DNA from: Frigoriglobus tundricola
Lineage (GTDB): Bacteria > Planctomycetota > Planctomycetia > Gemmatales > Gemmataceae
Assembly (NCBI RefSeq): GCF_013128195.2
Contig: NZ_CP053452.2
Location: 5,332,001 to 5,396,000, forward strand
Direction: 5' to 3'
DNA length: 64,000 nt
Shown one piece after another: positions 53,219 to 63,049 of this stretch. The translations under genes were made by a program, and so were the position numbers. The notes beneath the pieces were generated by a model. The model ran no database searches. It saw only the letters and a program-made list of their open reading frames with translations, and had not been told where the DNA came from. Each line of letters begins with the position of its first letter. Positions within the stretch are counted from its first letter, which is position 1.

Positions 53219-55920
53219 TTGTTGATCGATTGCCCATCTTGTCTGCGAGAAATCCGCCTGCCGGACCGGGCGCCGGGGCGGTATAAGCACATCTGTCCCA
53301 GTTGCCAGCACGCGTTTGTTGTGGCCGTGCCCGCGCGCGGCAGCGGACCGGCGCGGAACCGCATCGAGGACGGGCCGAAGGCGCGCCCCGCTCCGAAACC
53401 CAAACGGGCCGGGGCCGCCCCCAACAGCAACGGCCGGCCGAAGCCCCGGCCCGTGGGCCGCGCGGGCGACCCGGCCCGAACGACGGCCGTACCCGTCGTC
53501 GAAGAGGAGGACGATTTCTCGATCAGTGCGCCCGGTCCTCACGCCCCGGTCGGCGGGGGGCGGAGCGACGACGGGGACGACGCGGACGACTTCTCGGTCG
53601 CGGCGACCAAACCGGCCGAGGACCCGCCGGCCGCCGAACCGGGGACCGGCGACATTCCGGCGCGGCTCGGCGGGTACGAGGTGCTGGAGGTGCTCGGTAA
53701 GGGAGGCATGGGGGCCGTGCTGCTCGGCCGCCAGATCTCGCTGAACCGCAAGGTCGCGATCAAGGTGATGCGGCCGGAGATCGCGCAGAACCCGACGTTC
53801 GTCGCCCGGTTCACCCGCGAGGCCTACGCGGCGGCCCAGCTCACGCACCACAACGTCGTTCAGATTTACGACATCGGTGAGGACAAGGGCCAGCACTTCT
53901 TCAGCATGGAGTTCGTCCACGGCCGGTCCCTCATGGACCTGCTCCAGGAGCAGGGGCGGCTCGGGCCGGAGGCGGCCGTCGGGTACGCCCTTCAGGCCGC
54001 GCGGGGCCTCCGCCAGGGGCACAACCAGGGGATGGTTCACCGCGACGTCAAACCGGCCAACCTGCTCGTGAACGGCGAGGGGATCGTCAAGGTGGCCGAC
54101 CTGGGGCTGGTGAAGTTGCCGTCGGACGGGGCGGACGGGGACGCCGACCTGTCCGCGCTCGCCGGCGGGGGCGCGGACCTGACCGGGGCCGGGATGGCGG
54201 TCGGCACGCCCGCCTTCATGGCCCCGGAGCAGGCGACCGGGTCGGCCGCCGTGGACGCCCGCGCGGACGTGTACTCGCTCGGCTGCACCCTCTACACGCT
54301 CGTCACCGGGCGGCCGCCGTTCGCCGGCGCGTCCGCGCCCGAGGTGATGAGCAAGCACCTGACCGAACCGGTCGTCCCGCCCGAGGCGATCGTGAAGCGG
54401 GTGCCCGGCGCGCTGTCGGCGATCCTGATGACGATGCTCGCGAAGGACCCCGACGAGCGGTACCAGTCGATGGACGAGGTGATCGCGGCCCTCGAGGGGT
54501 TCCTCGGGATGCCGCGGTCCGGCACGTTCGACCCGTCGGACCACGAGGCGGAGCAGCTCGAGCGGCTGACCGCCGAGTTCCAGGCGCAGGCGGGCGGCGG
54601 CCGCAAGCGGGTGCTGGCGATCGGGTTCCTCGTGGCGTGCGCGGGGGGCATCGTCGCGGCGGCCGCCCTCGGCAAGCCGGTGGCCGCGGTGAAGGCGCTG
54701 TTCCTGCTGGGGCTCGCCCCGGTCGCCTATTTCGTCGTCCACGGCCTCCTGACCGGCGGGGTGGTGTTCGCCCGGACCCGCGCGCTGGCGTTCGGGATGC
54801 GCCCGTTCGACTGGCTGATGATCGTCGCGGGCGCCGGGCTCCTGCTCGGCACGCTGTACCTGTTCGGGCTGCACGTCGTCTGGGTGAAGCTGTGCCTGCT
54901 CTCGGTGCTGCTGGCCTTCTACCTCTGGCTGCTCACCGACCGGGTGCGGGAGGAGGCGCTCCGGGAGCCGCTGCGCAACGCCCGGCTGCTGTGCCGGCTG
55001 CTGCGCCGGCACGGGCTGAGCGAGGAGCAGTTGCGCGAGTTCGTGTGCAAGTACGGCGGGCCGGGGTGGGAGCCGTTCTTCGAAGCGCTGTTCGGCTTCG
55101 AGGCCAAGCTCGCCGCCCGCGCGCTGCGGGCGGGGGCGCCGCCGGGCCGTGGAAGCGGTACGCCGTCTGGCGCGAGCCGGTCGTGGCGTGGGCCGACGCC
55201 CGGCTGGAGGCCCGGCGGCAGGCCCGCGAACAGCGGTACCTCCAGGGCCTCGAAGTGAAGGCGCTCCAGGCCCAGGGCGTGGGCCGGGCCGAAGCGGAGG
55301 AGCGGGCCGCGGCGGTGGCCGCGGCGCTGGTGGACGGCGCGGCCGAGGCCCGCAAGGCCCGCAAGGCCGGCAAGCAGGCGGACCTCCGCGGCATGGTGCG
55401 GGCGGCCCGCACCGGCAAGCCGAGGCCGGGGTACAACGTCGCCGGCAAGCGGCTCCGCGACCTGTGGCTCCGCGACCTGCTCAACGACTGGTTCGGGCGC
55501 CGCCTGCGGTTCGGGCTCGGCGCCCTGCTGCTCGCGGCCGGGCTCCAGTGGATGTTCCAGAACCAGTTGCTGACCGACAAGAACCCGATCGTCGAGCAGG
55601 TGCGCAGCGGGCAGGTGGTGCTCGCCGTGACGACACTGAGTGAGCCGACCGGGAAGCCGCTCGGTGTCGCCGGCCTCCCGGCGAAGCCCACGGACGTGGT
55701 GGACTCGTACCGCGCCCCGATCGCGGGGGCGTGCCTCTTGTTCAGCGCCGTGTTCGTCTTCGGCTGGCGGGCGAGCGTACCGGCCGTGGCGGGCGCGGTC
55801 GTCGCGGTCGCCGGTCCGGCGCTCGGCGCCCCCGATACGGGCGTGATGAGCCCGGGGATGCTGAGCCTGGGGGCCGGGACGCTCCTGATCCTGGTCGGCG
55901 GCTGGCTCTTGCGGAAGTGA
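53219..55920 (+). pseudogene. Membrane-bound Ser/Thr protein kinase, frameshifted after the kinase domain
   Basis: Residues 1-35 carry a zinc-ribbon-like pair CPSC...CPSC, then a low-complexity linker. The kinase domain spans ~150-435 with GKGGMGAV (~160), VAIKVM, HRDVKPANLL (His274) and DLG in place of DFG. Several hydrophobic segments follow. The first frame ends at 55258 with an unlikely Arg/Gly/Ser tail. The -1 frame continues from about 55132 to 55920 with sensible sequence (WKRYAVWREPVVAWADARLE, DLLNDWFGRRLRFGLGALLL, three more membrane segments). One extra G in the GGGGG at 55132-55136 would give a single protein of about 900 residues. The start codon may be TTG. Confidence 0.75.
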
Positions 55921-56006
55921 CCGCACGCACCGGCACTCTCGGCCCGCCGCCGGTGCTCTCAATCGGTCCGAGTTCCCCGTCGGTGACAGCCCACGGAGGT
56001 CCGCCC

Positions 56007-56414
56007 ATGCTTGTGAAACTGCGACTCGCGAACGGGAAGAACGCCGGGACGACGTACATTGTGTGGAAGTCGCCGTACATCATCGGCCGGCACGCCCAGG
56101 CGAACCTTCAGATCGACAACGTCCGGGTGAGCGTGTACCACTGCTGCCTCTCGATCCGCGGCACCGAAGTGTGGGTGCGGGACATGGACAGTACGAACGG
56201 CACCTTCGTGAACGATGAAGAGGTCGAGGGCGAGCGGCGGCTGGCGCTGGGCGACCGCATTCAGGTCGGCCCCGCGATCTTCGACGTGCTCCAGGAAGCG
56301 ACCGGCGCGATCCCGCTCCACGACCGCGACGAGTACACGCCGACGAGCCCGGTCCTACCCGCGGTGCCCAAGACGGGCAAGCACCCGAAACCGCCGCGGC
56401 CGCCGGGTCGGTGA
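56007..56414 (+). CDS. FHA-domain protein
   Basis: A 135-residue protein that is essentially one forkhead-associated domain: IIGRHAQANLQIDNVRVSVYHC (Gly-Arg and Ser/His binding loop) and DMDSTNGTFVNDEEV, the hallmark Ser-Thr-Asn-Gly. A Pro/Lys-rich tail follows. FHA domains bind phosphothreonine, and the gene lies just after a Ser/Thr kinase, so it is a likely reader or substrate partner. GGAGG precedes the ATG. Confidence 0.9.
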   Translation: MLVKLRLANGKNAGTTYIVWKSPYIIGRHAQANLQIDNVRVSVYHCCLSIRGTEVWVRDMDSTNGTFVNDEEVEGERRLALGDRIQVGPAIFDVLQEATGAIPLHDRDEYTPTSPVLPAVPKTGKHPKPPRPPGR

Positions 56415-56950
56415 TCGAGCAGAGTCTCAAGTCGTAATGCCGAAGACGGGGCGGGGCCGGTTTTCAACTTGAGAAGCGTTGGCGGAACGGGCGGATGTTG
56501 GGAGTCTTCGATCGTAGCGTGACGTCCGCTGGGATCGGAGGTTTGTCGCTCACGACCGAACCGTGTGGGTCCGGGGACATCACGCGGAGCGTGATGACTA
56601 CGGTCAAATACCGGACTCCGCTTCGTTCGCGCCCGTTACGCCACCATTTCTTACGACTTGCGGGTGCGGTGTTGAGAGAGGTGATCTCCGGCGCGTAGCG
56701 AAGCCCCCTCACCCGGTCTTCAGACTCGCCGACCTCGCCCCGCAGGAGCGGTGCGAGGTGTTGGGGCTGCGGAACCGTGGAGGGCACTCGCCGCACATCG
56801 CTTGGGAGCCGCGAAGGGCGTTCACCTCGCCCCGGCTCGGCGGGGCGAGGTCGGCGAGTCTGAAGACCGGGTGAGGGGGCTTCGCCACACGCCCGAGACC
56901 GCCTATCGGTTCAACACAACAACTTGCGACCTTATGTCTTGAGACTTCAC
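56415..56950. other. Convergent intergenic region, mostly repeats
   Basis: About 540 bp with no supported gene. It contains CAAGTCGTAA fragments near 56425 and 56925 and the large inverted repeat at 56698-56885. Confidence 0.5.
56698..56885. repeat. Perfect 44-bp inverted repeat (MITE-like, 188 bp)
   Basis: Arms 56698-56741 and 56842-56885 (outer GCGAAGCCCCCTCACCCGGT) are exact complements around a 100-nt interior without coding capacity. This is the longest perfect palindrome in the window. It could be a non-autonomous mobile element, and also serve as a terminator for the convergent genes. Confidence 0.88.
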
Positions 56951-58423
56951 TCACGGTATCTGGTCGCTGCCGCGCTTCTCCGGTTCGGGCGGCTTCTCCG
57001 GCGCTTTGGGCGCCGGTGCTCCGCTCGGCCCGCCGCGGACCCGGTCGATCGTGGCCGACGGCTGCTCCAGGTCCACGATCACTTCGTTCGGCCACACGGA
57101 CTCCCCGACGTTAGCGGCCTTGTCCACGGCCCGCGCCCGGAGCCAGAACTTCCACAACTTCTCGTCGGGCACCTCCCAGGTGAACCGTCCGGTGTTCGTG
57201 TTCGGCGTGTTGTCCAGCCGGTACTTCACCTCGTTCCACTTGGCCGCGCTCTTGTCCAGTGACCACTCCAGGCTCACCGGTTGCGGCATCAGGTTGGGGT
57301 CTTCGGCGTCCCAGGTGATCTCGACGAGCGGCCCGCGCGCGCCGCCCGGTTTCACCTGCACGCCGGTGATCTTCACATACGGCGGGGTTTTATCGACCAC
57401 CACGTTGACCATCGGCTGGTCGTCCTTCTTCGGGTCGTCGGCCTTCTTGCCGGCCCCGCTCTCGGGGATGATGTAAAACCCGTAGATGCCCTCCTGGGCC
57501 GCCGTGTACGGCAGCGAGAGCGAGTGCGGCCCCTTGTCGTCGGGCATGAGTTTGACCGGGTACCGTTTCACCGGTTCCCAGGAGCCCCGGTCCTTGAGGA
57601 CGAACAGGTGGGCGGCCTGCACCCCGGAGCGGCCCATCCGCTGTACGGTGTAGTCCACGTTGAACTCCAAGGTGTTCACGTAGTCGATCCGCGGCTGCGG
57701 GAGCGCGGCGGCGCCGGCCCACGTCGGCCCCGTGTTCTTCGGCAGCCCGACGGCCACACCGGACTCGGCCGGGATGCGGACCACCGGGGACACGCCCTCG
57801 TTGCCGGCCCGGTCCTTCGCGATCACGCGCACTTCGAGAACCTGCCCCGGGCCGATCTTCCACGCGTAGTTGTCGCGCGGGCGAAACGGACGGTCCGTGA
57901 TCTTCGTCCACTTGGCATCGGAGGGCCACTTGCACTGAAGTGACACGTATTGCGGGTCCAGGTTGTCGTCGGTGGCGCTCCATTCGACCCCCCCGGTACC
58001 CAGCGGGGCGAGTTGCACCCGTGGCGGGACGGTGTCGATGATCGCGCGGATCTCCGGGGCGAGGGCGTCCGTTTTGGGCGACACGGAGCCGTCGGTGTAC
58101 GTGAACTGCACCGCAAACTCGTAATCGCCGTCACGCGGCGCCTCGAACAGAAACCCCTTTTTCCCGTCGCCGATCGCCTGGAGGCCGTTGAGCGGCAGCT
58201 TTTGCCCCTTCTGGAACGGCCCGCGGCTCGCAGAGTAATAGAGTTGGAGGTGGGTCGGCTTGGCCGCCAGTTTGGCGATCTCGTCGCCGTTCACGGGGAT
58301 GCCGAAGGTGCGGTGCGGCTGGTAGTGGGGCTGGAGCCCGCCGAACGGGTCTTGTGGCCGTGCCGACGAAGCGAGCACAACGAACAGGCCGAGGGCGACG
58401 GCAAATCGAGATACGAGTCGCAC
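56951..58423 (-). CDS. Secreted multi-domain beta-sandwich (Ig-like) protein
   Basis: A 490-residue protein with signal peptide MRLVSRFAVALGLFVVLASS. GTG start with AGGAGG six bases before it. Three or more Ig/fibronectin-like modules are suggested by repeated patterns: DTVPPRVQLAPL...VEWSATDDNLDP, DRAGNEGVSPVVRI, DKTPPYVKITGV...EITWDAEDPNL and RAVDKAANVGESVWP. The paired 'DTVPPxV' and 'ATDDN' motifs recall bacterial Ig-like 'Y' domains with Ca-binding acids. The tail is Pro/Lys/Glu-rich. Function unknown, probably in the cell envelope. Confidence 0.78.
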   Translation of the reverse strand: MRLVSRFAVALGLFVVLASSARPQDPFGGLQPHYQPHRTFGIPVNGDEIAKLAAKPTHLQLYYSASRGPFQKGQKLPLNGLQAIGDGKKGFLFEAPRDGDYEFAVQFTYTDGSVSPKTDALAPEIRAIIDTVPPRVQLAPLGTGGVEWSATDDNLDPQYVSLQCKWPSDAKWTKITDRPFRPRDNYAWKIGPGQVLEVRVIAKDRAGNEGVSPVVRIPAESGVAVGLPKNTGPTWAGAAALPQPRIDYVNTLEFNVDYTVQRMGRSGVQAAHLFVLKDRGSWEPVKRYPVKLMPDDKGPHSLSLPYTAAQEGIYGFYIIPESGAGKKADDPKKDDQPMVNVVVDKTPPYVKITGVQVKPGGARGPLVEITWDAEDPNLMPQPVSLEWSLDKSAAKWNEVKYRLDNTPNTNTGRFTWEVPDEKLWKFWLRARAVDKAANVGESVWPNEVIVDLEQPSATIDRVRGGPSGAPAPKAPEKPPEPEKRGSDQIP

Positions 58424-58565
58424 GGCCGACCTCCTATCGGGGGCGCGTTGGGCAGCGCGTCACTTCACAAGGATCGACCGGGCGGGATGGGCGCCTTGAA
58501 GGAAAGGCATAGCGGTTGAGCACCGCCGGGGAGTGAGGGGCGATGCGCAACCGTGTTGAAACGAT

Positions 58566-58590
58566 GAGCCCCGGGCACCGCCCGGGGCTC
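58566..58590 (-). terminator. Hairpin after the HTTM gene
   Basis: An 11-bp GC stem (GAGCCCCGGGC) with ACC loop, 20 bp beyond the stop of the minus-strand gene at 58610. The U-tract is weak. Confidence 0.55.
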
Positions 58591-58609
58591 TTGTGGGCTC
58601 CATCCGCAC

Positions 58610-60574
58610 TCAACTCGCCGCGGCCGGTGCCGGTGGCTTGGGCGCCGCCACTGGCGGCGGAGTGGGGGCCGGTGGGGCCGGTGGGCTCGGGAACAGCCAC
58701 CGGGCTAGCGCCCCCTTCACTCCCGGCACCCACAGCACGAACGACACGGCTGACAGGAGCCGCACGGAGCGGAACAGCGCGGTCACGCCCGCCGGGCCGG
58801 TCAGCTTCGCGCCATCGGGGCCGCTCACGGCGGGCGACTTCAGCGCGGACTCGCCGACGAGTTCCACCTGCCCGTCCGTATCGACCGCGATCACCAGCGC
58901 GGCGGCTCGGGCCGACGGCGCGGACGCCGGGGAGAAGGCGAACGTCCGCTTCACCAGCTCGCCGGCCCCGCGGAACCGGTCCCGGATCACCCCGTCCGGG
59001 AGGAACGCGACCAGCATCACCATCATCAGCAGCTCGAACAGGTTCAGCCCCATCAGCACGGCGATGCCGGCGTGCATGGCCGACGCCAGAAGCACGATCA
59101 GCCACCGCAGCCGCGTCCACAGGAGGAACGGGCCGGCGATCTCGATGAACAGTGTGGACCACGCGCCGCCCGAGATCATCAGGTGGTACAGCGGCTTGAT
59201 CTCCACGAACCGCCGGAGGGCCTGCTCGTACCACTCGTACTGCAACAGTGTGAACTCGGGGTTCGCCAGCACGTCCCAGGTCGCGCGGCCGTCCCACCAC
59301 GCGCCGCCCTTGAGCTTCGAGAGGCCCGCGGCCATGTAGATGAAGCAGAAGTGGACGTGGATCAGCCGGAGCGCGAACCCGGCACTCTTCGACGGCGGCG
59401 GGCACGCCAGGAACGCCCGCGTGGGGGCGTCCAGCGCGCCCGTGCGCCGCAGGCTGGCCCGCGCGGCGCGGTACCGGGCGATCAGCCGGTCCAGGGAGAG
59501 CGCCGCCCCGCAGTTCCCGATCATCAGGTAGAACAGCAGGATGTTCATCATCGTGTCCATCCCGAACAGCACCTGCTGGGTGCGGTGGATGTACCCGACG
59601 ACGGCGATCCACACGAGGACCGAGGTGACGCGGGTGAACAGGCCCAGGGTGAACAGCACGATGGCACCGAGGACGGCGACGTGGATGACCGCCATCTGCG
59701 TCGGATCGGTGACGTGGAACCAGACGGAAAAGATGGTGTTCCCGGTGCGCACCGCCCGCTCCGGCTCCTGGTTCCAGCGGTTCAAGTAGTCGATCCGCGT
59801 GGCCCGCTCGTCCGCGTTCGCGGGCAGGGTCAGGAGGAAGTCCACGAACGACCGCCGGACCTCTGGCGTCACCTCGATCAGGTGTTCGAGCAGGTACTTC
59901 CGGGCGACCGGATCGGCCGGGAGTACCGGCCAGAGCGCCCGCACCTCGTCGGCCACCAGCTGCCGCTCGCTCGGCGCGAACCCCAACAGGACCGCCGGGG
60001 TGTTGTTCGCGTAATAGGCGGCGTCCCGCGACACGTTCTCGCTCGGCCCCGCGACCAACACGTCCAGGTAGCGGTCCCGCACGTCCTCGGCCGGTCCCAT
60101 CGCCAGCAGCCACTGAAGGGCCAGGAACGCCGTATCGGCGTTCATGTACTTCGCGGCCTTCGAATCGTACTGGGCCACGCGGTCCAGGAACCGGAGGGCG
60201 CTGCGCCGCTGCGCCTCGTCGGCGGGGAGCGACCGGATGAACGCGACCACCGCCTGCCGGCGGTGCGGCGGATCGGGCAACCGGGCGGGCACGACCGACT
60301 GGAGGTCCCAGTCCCAGAGCGGCGACGTGACCGACGGGTACTCGTGCCGCTCCCGCTCGACGAACGCGGCCGAGTACCACCCCTGCTTCCCGAAGAACTG
60401 CTGGAGGTCCACGCTGTACGCGAGGTGGATGTACAGCACCAGGAGGCCGGTGGAAATGCGGACGAAGCCCAGGGTCGTCGGGTCCGCGGCCGGGAACCAG
60501 AACGCGACCCAGCGCTGCCACGCCGAGCGGTACACGGGTTCTGGCGCGGTATCGGGCAGGATGTCAGCGGCCAT
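58610..60574 (-). CDS. HTTM-domain (vitamin K-dependent carboxylase-like) membrane protein
   Basis: A 654-residue polytopic protein. Opening WQRWVAFWFPAADPTTLGFVRISTGLLVLYIHLAYSVDLQQFFG is typical of the HTTM family, as are GFALRLIHVHFCFIYMAAGLSKLKGGAWWDG and HLMISGGAWSTLFIEIAGPFLLW. A soluble region (~75-230, between the first and second membrane parts) is unusually long. The C-terminus is Pro/Ala-rich. HTTM proteins share ancestry with gamma-glutamyl carboxylase, but bacterial roles are mostly unknown. The next gene upstream on the same strand is a probable partner. GAGGA precedes the ATG. Confidence 0.85.
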   Translation of the reverse strand: MAADILPDTAPEPVYRSAWQRWVAFWFPAADPTTLGFVRISTGLLVLYIHLAYSVDLQQFFGKQGWYSAAFVERERHEYPSVTSPLWDWDLQSVVPARLPDPPHRRQAVVAFIRSLPADEAQRRSALRFLDRVAQYDSKAAKYMNADTAFLALQWLLAMGPAEDVRDRYLDVLVAGPSENVSRDAAYYANNTPAVLLGFAPSERQLVADEVRALWPVLPADPVARKYLLEHLIEVTPEVRRSFVDFLLTLPANADERATRIDYLNRWNQEPERAVRTGNTIFSVWFHVTDPTQMAVIHVAVLGAIVLFTLGLFTRVTSVLVWIAVVGYIHRTQQVLFGMDTMMNILLFYLMIGNCGAALSLDRLIARYRAARASLRRTGALDAPTRAFLACPPPSKSAGFALRLIHVHFCFIYMAAGLSKLKGGAWWDGRATWDVLANPEFTLLQYEWYEQALRRFVEIKPLYHLMISGGAWSTLFIEIAGPFLLWTRLRWLIVLLASAMHAGIAVLMGLNLFELLMMVMLVAFLPDGVIRDRFRGAGELVKRTFAFSPASAPSARAAALVIAVDTDGQVELVGESALKSPAVSGPDGAKLTGPAGVTALFRSVRLLSAVSFVLWVPGVKGALARWLFPSPPAPPAPTPPPVAAPKPPAPAAAS

Positions 60575-60618
60575 TGTCGGTCCTCGCTACTCGCAGCTCA
60601 TCAAGTCCGTGATGCATG

Positions 60619-60745
60619 AAGAACCTAACCCCCCCCGGCCCCCTTTTCGAAGAGGGAAGGGGGGTGACGGTGTGTGGAGCTTCCTCCGAGTTCGCAGCGG
60701 CGACAGATTTTCGGAGGCCCTTTCCCCTTCAGGGGAGGGGCGGTC
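60619..60745. repeat. Dispersed G-tract palindromic repeat, copy 7
   Basis: Contains CCTAACCCCCCCCGGCCCCC, the centre GGAGCTTCCTCCGAGTTCGCAG and the closing CCTTTCCCCTTCAGGGGAGGGG. It is more diverged than the others and ends within a few bases of the stop codon of the gene at 60751. Confidence 0.75.
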
Positions 60746-60750
60746 CGACC

Positions 60751-62094
60751 TCACCGCAGTTGCGTCCAGTCGAAGACGCGGTCCTTGAATTTCGGGTCGC
60801 CCAGATCGTCCACCGTCGTCTCCGGCCCCAGCCCCTCCGGCCCGAGCGCGTGGAACGACATGTAGTCCAGAAACTCCCGCTTGGTCGTCTCGCCCGGGGG
60901 GAGGCCGCCCGGCCGCGGCATGATCGGCACCAGCCAGTACAGCATCGGCTCTTGCGGGTTCACGAGTTCGATCTGCACCGAGCCGGGCCGGTCCGCGTCC
61001 TGCACGAACCCGAACTCGCCCAGGAAGAACGGCCGGTACCACATCGGGTGGTACGGGCTCTTGAGCGGCCCCAACCGCTTCCGCCAGTCGATGAAGTCCT
61101 CGATGCCCATCGTGTTGTGTTGCAAGCGGTACACCTTCACCGTCGTCTTCGCGGCCGCCTCTTTGTTCGGGGTGTTCTCGAGGATCACGTGCGAGGCGTA
61201 CGACGGCAGGATGAACCGGGTGACCTCCGGTTGCGGGAGCTGGTACTGGACCTCTTGCGCGTCGGACGGGTGCATGGGGATCGGCGCCAACTGCCGCCGG
61301 CCCCGCATCTCCCGCGCTTCGAACGAGGCCGCGCGCAAGCCGGGCGTCCCGCGGGCGAGCTGTTCGGTGATCGACAGCCGGCGGTAGTAGGTCAGCCCGA
61401 GCGGGTCCTTCACGTCGCCCGGCCGCTTCGGCAGCACGACCCACTTCGTCGCGTACTGTTTGTCCCCGGTCACCGGGTCGCGGCCCGTTTCCGTCTTCAA
61501 CAAGAACACGAGGACGCTCGCCGCGCCCGGTTCGGGCGAGTAGAAGTGGTAGGCGTTCCGCAGGTACAGGAACTGGAGGTACGGGTTGAACACCCGGACG
61601 AACGCCTGTTCGGTCACCCACGGCGTTTGGGGCGGGGTCGTGGTGGCCAGGAAGATGCCCGTGAAGTGGAACAGCAGCAGGGCGCTAATGATCCGCACGC
61701 GGTAGACCGGCGGCGCCAGGCGGACGGCCGTCCAGACGGCCGCCACGACGGCCATCACGCTGAACAGGAGGCGGAACGAGTCCCAGTGTGCGGGCGTTCC
61801 GGCGATCGCCAGAACCGCCGCGCCGGTGCCGATCGCCCACGATTTCCAAAGGTCCGGCCGCATGGACACGGCCGCGCCGGCGGTGACGGCCCCGAACAGT
61901 ACCAGGAACAATCGAACGGTGTGCGGCCACGCGGTGGAGCCCGGCGCCACCGGCCCCAGCGCCGCGGCGGCCGCGAGGAGCCCGACCCCGACCAGTCCGA
62001 TTTTTCGCACCGTCACCCATTCGGCCTGCGGAACCACTTCCGCCAGATCCTGTTCGGCCGGCGCAGAGAGACGGGGAGCGGCGTCACGGTCCAT
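60751..62094 (-). CDS. Membrane protein, probable partner of the HTTM protein
   Basis: A 447-residue protein. Residues ~30-165 hold about five transmembrane segments (IGLVGVGLLAAAAALGPV, LFLVLFGAVTAGAAVSM, LLFSVMAVVAAVWTAVRL, IISALLLFHFTGIFLATTTP). The remainder is a soluble domain beginning QFLYLRNAYHFYSPEPGAASVLVFLLK. Motifs such as NAYHFYSPEPG and RLQHNTMGIEDFIDW are conserved-looking but unassigned. 'HFYSPEPG' is typical of proteins found beside HTTM genes in planctomycetes, as I recall it. Same strand and spacing suggest co-transcription with the HTTM gene. Confidence 0.72.
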   Translation of the reverse strand: MDRDAAPRLSAPAEQDLAEVVPQAEWVTVRKIGLVGVGLLAAAAALGPVAPGSTAWPHTVRLFLVLFGAVTAGAAVSMRPDLWKSWAIGTGAAVLAIAGTPAHWDSFRLLFSVMAVVAAVWTAVRLAPPVYRVRIISALLLFHFTGIFLATTTPPQTPWVTEQAFVRVFNPYLQFLYLRNAYHFYSPEPGAASVLVFLLKTETGRDPVTGDKQYATKWVVLPKRPGDVKDPLGLTYYRRLSITEQLARGTPGLRAASFEAREMRGRRQLAPIPMHPSDAQEVQYQLPQPEVTRFILPSYASHVILENTPNKEAAAKTTVKVYRLQHNTMGIEDFIDWRKRLGPLKSPYHPMWYRPFFLGEFGFVQDADRPGSVQIELVNPQEPMLYWLVPIMPRPGGLPPGETTKREFLDYMSFHALGPEGLGPETTVDDLGDPKFKDRVFDWTQLR

Positions 62095-62482
62095 GACGGG
62101 CCTCAGTGTTCGACAGGGCTGCACGTACCTTACCCAATCGGCGGGAGGGCACTAAGGGCATAACCGCATTTCGCCCCCCGGTGTTGGCCCCGAATCGCCT
62201 CCGGGCGCACCACCCGCAACAAAATCAGATATTACCATCCGCAATTCAGGTACACAAGTGAGGGCCGTCGGCTAGCTCAGCCGTGTAAACTACCCAAATT
62301 ACCGTTGACTCCTAAATCACCCGGCCTTACGATCCTCCATAACACAACACCGCCCGCCACACACGGTTGGGGTTGCACAACTTAAGGCGACAACTGCACG
62401 CGAGATCGGCCCTGTTTAGCTGCGGACACGGAGCCGCGGCCGGGGGTGTTCGCACGTGCGGCGGGCAGCGGAGGGCTTCTTG
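62095..62482. other. Divergent promoter region, AT-rich
   Basis: About 390 bp, notably AT-richer around 62220-62345. Holds a good sigma-70-type promoter for the downstream Cys-rich gene. No gene or large palindrome. Confidence 0.5.
62305..62333 (+). promoter_or_regulatory. Sigma-70-type promoter of the Cys/His/Gly-rich protein gene
   Basis: TTGACT (62305-62310) and TACGAT (62328-62333) with the ideal 17-bp spacer. It implies a 5' leader of about 140 nt before the ATG at 62483. Confidence 0.6.
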
Positions 62483-62923
62483 ATGTACAGCGTCGTTTTG
62501 CTGGTGGCTGCGACTTCGGGCGGTGACATGGCCAGCTTCGGTGGCTCCAAGGGGAGCGGCTGCACGGGTTACACCGCCGGCTGCACGGGTTACACGGCCG
62601 GCTGCCACGGCTCGAGCTGCCACGGCAGCGGGTTCCTGGGTATGAAGAGCAGCGGCGGGTTGTTCAGCAAGCACAAGGGCGGCTGCCACGGCAGCACCTA
62701 CGCCGGCAGCTGCACGGGCGCCCCGGTGGTCGCTTCGGCTCCCCCGGTCGCGACGACCCCGGTCGGCTGCACGGGTTACACCGCCGGCTGCACCGGCTAC
62801 ACGGCCGGCTGCCACGGCTCGAGCTGCCACGGCGGCGGCTTCCTGGGCCTGCGGAACAGCAGCGGTGGCGGGCTGTTCAGCAAGCACAAGGGCGGCTGCA
62901 GCGGCAGCTGCCACGGCTGGTAA
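62483..62923 (+). CDS. Cys/His/Gly-rich repeat protein (planctomycete MYSVVLL family)
   Basis: A 146-residue protein starting MYSVVLLVAATSGGDMASFGG, a short conserved leader seen in many small planctomycete proteins. Two modules of about 40 residues follow, each with GCTGYTAG twice, then CHGSSCHG and GLFSKHKGGC, separated by a Val/Ala/Pro linker. Cysteine, glycine and histidine make up a large share, consistent with metal binding or disulfide-linked surface material. GGAGGG lies seven bases before the ATG. A strong promoter and long leader suggest high expression. Function unknown. Confidence 0.8.
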   Translation: MYSVVLLVAATSGGDMASFGGSKGSGCTGYTAGCTGYTAGCHGSSCHGSGFLGMKSSGGLFSKHKGGCHGSTYAGSCTGAPVVASAPPVATTPVGCTGYTAGCTGYTAGCHGSSCHGGGFLGLRNSSGGGLFSKHKGGCSGSCHGW

Positions 62924-63049
62924 GACCGGGCCGTGAATCATGACCGCACGAACGGGGGCCGTCTGGCCTCCGTTTCTGCTTTATGGGCGCGTTATAATCC
63001 CCTCGGAGGAGCTGTCACCGGACCCGATTCAGCCGTTGGGGGGGAACGA

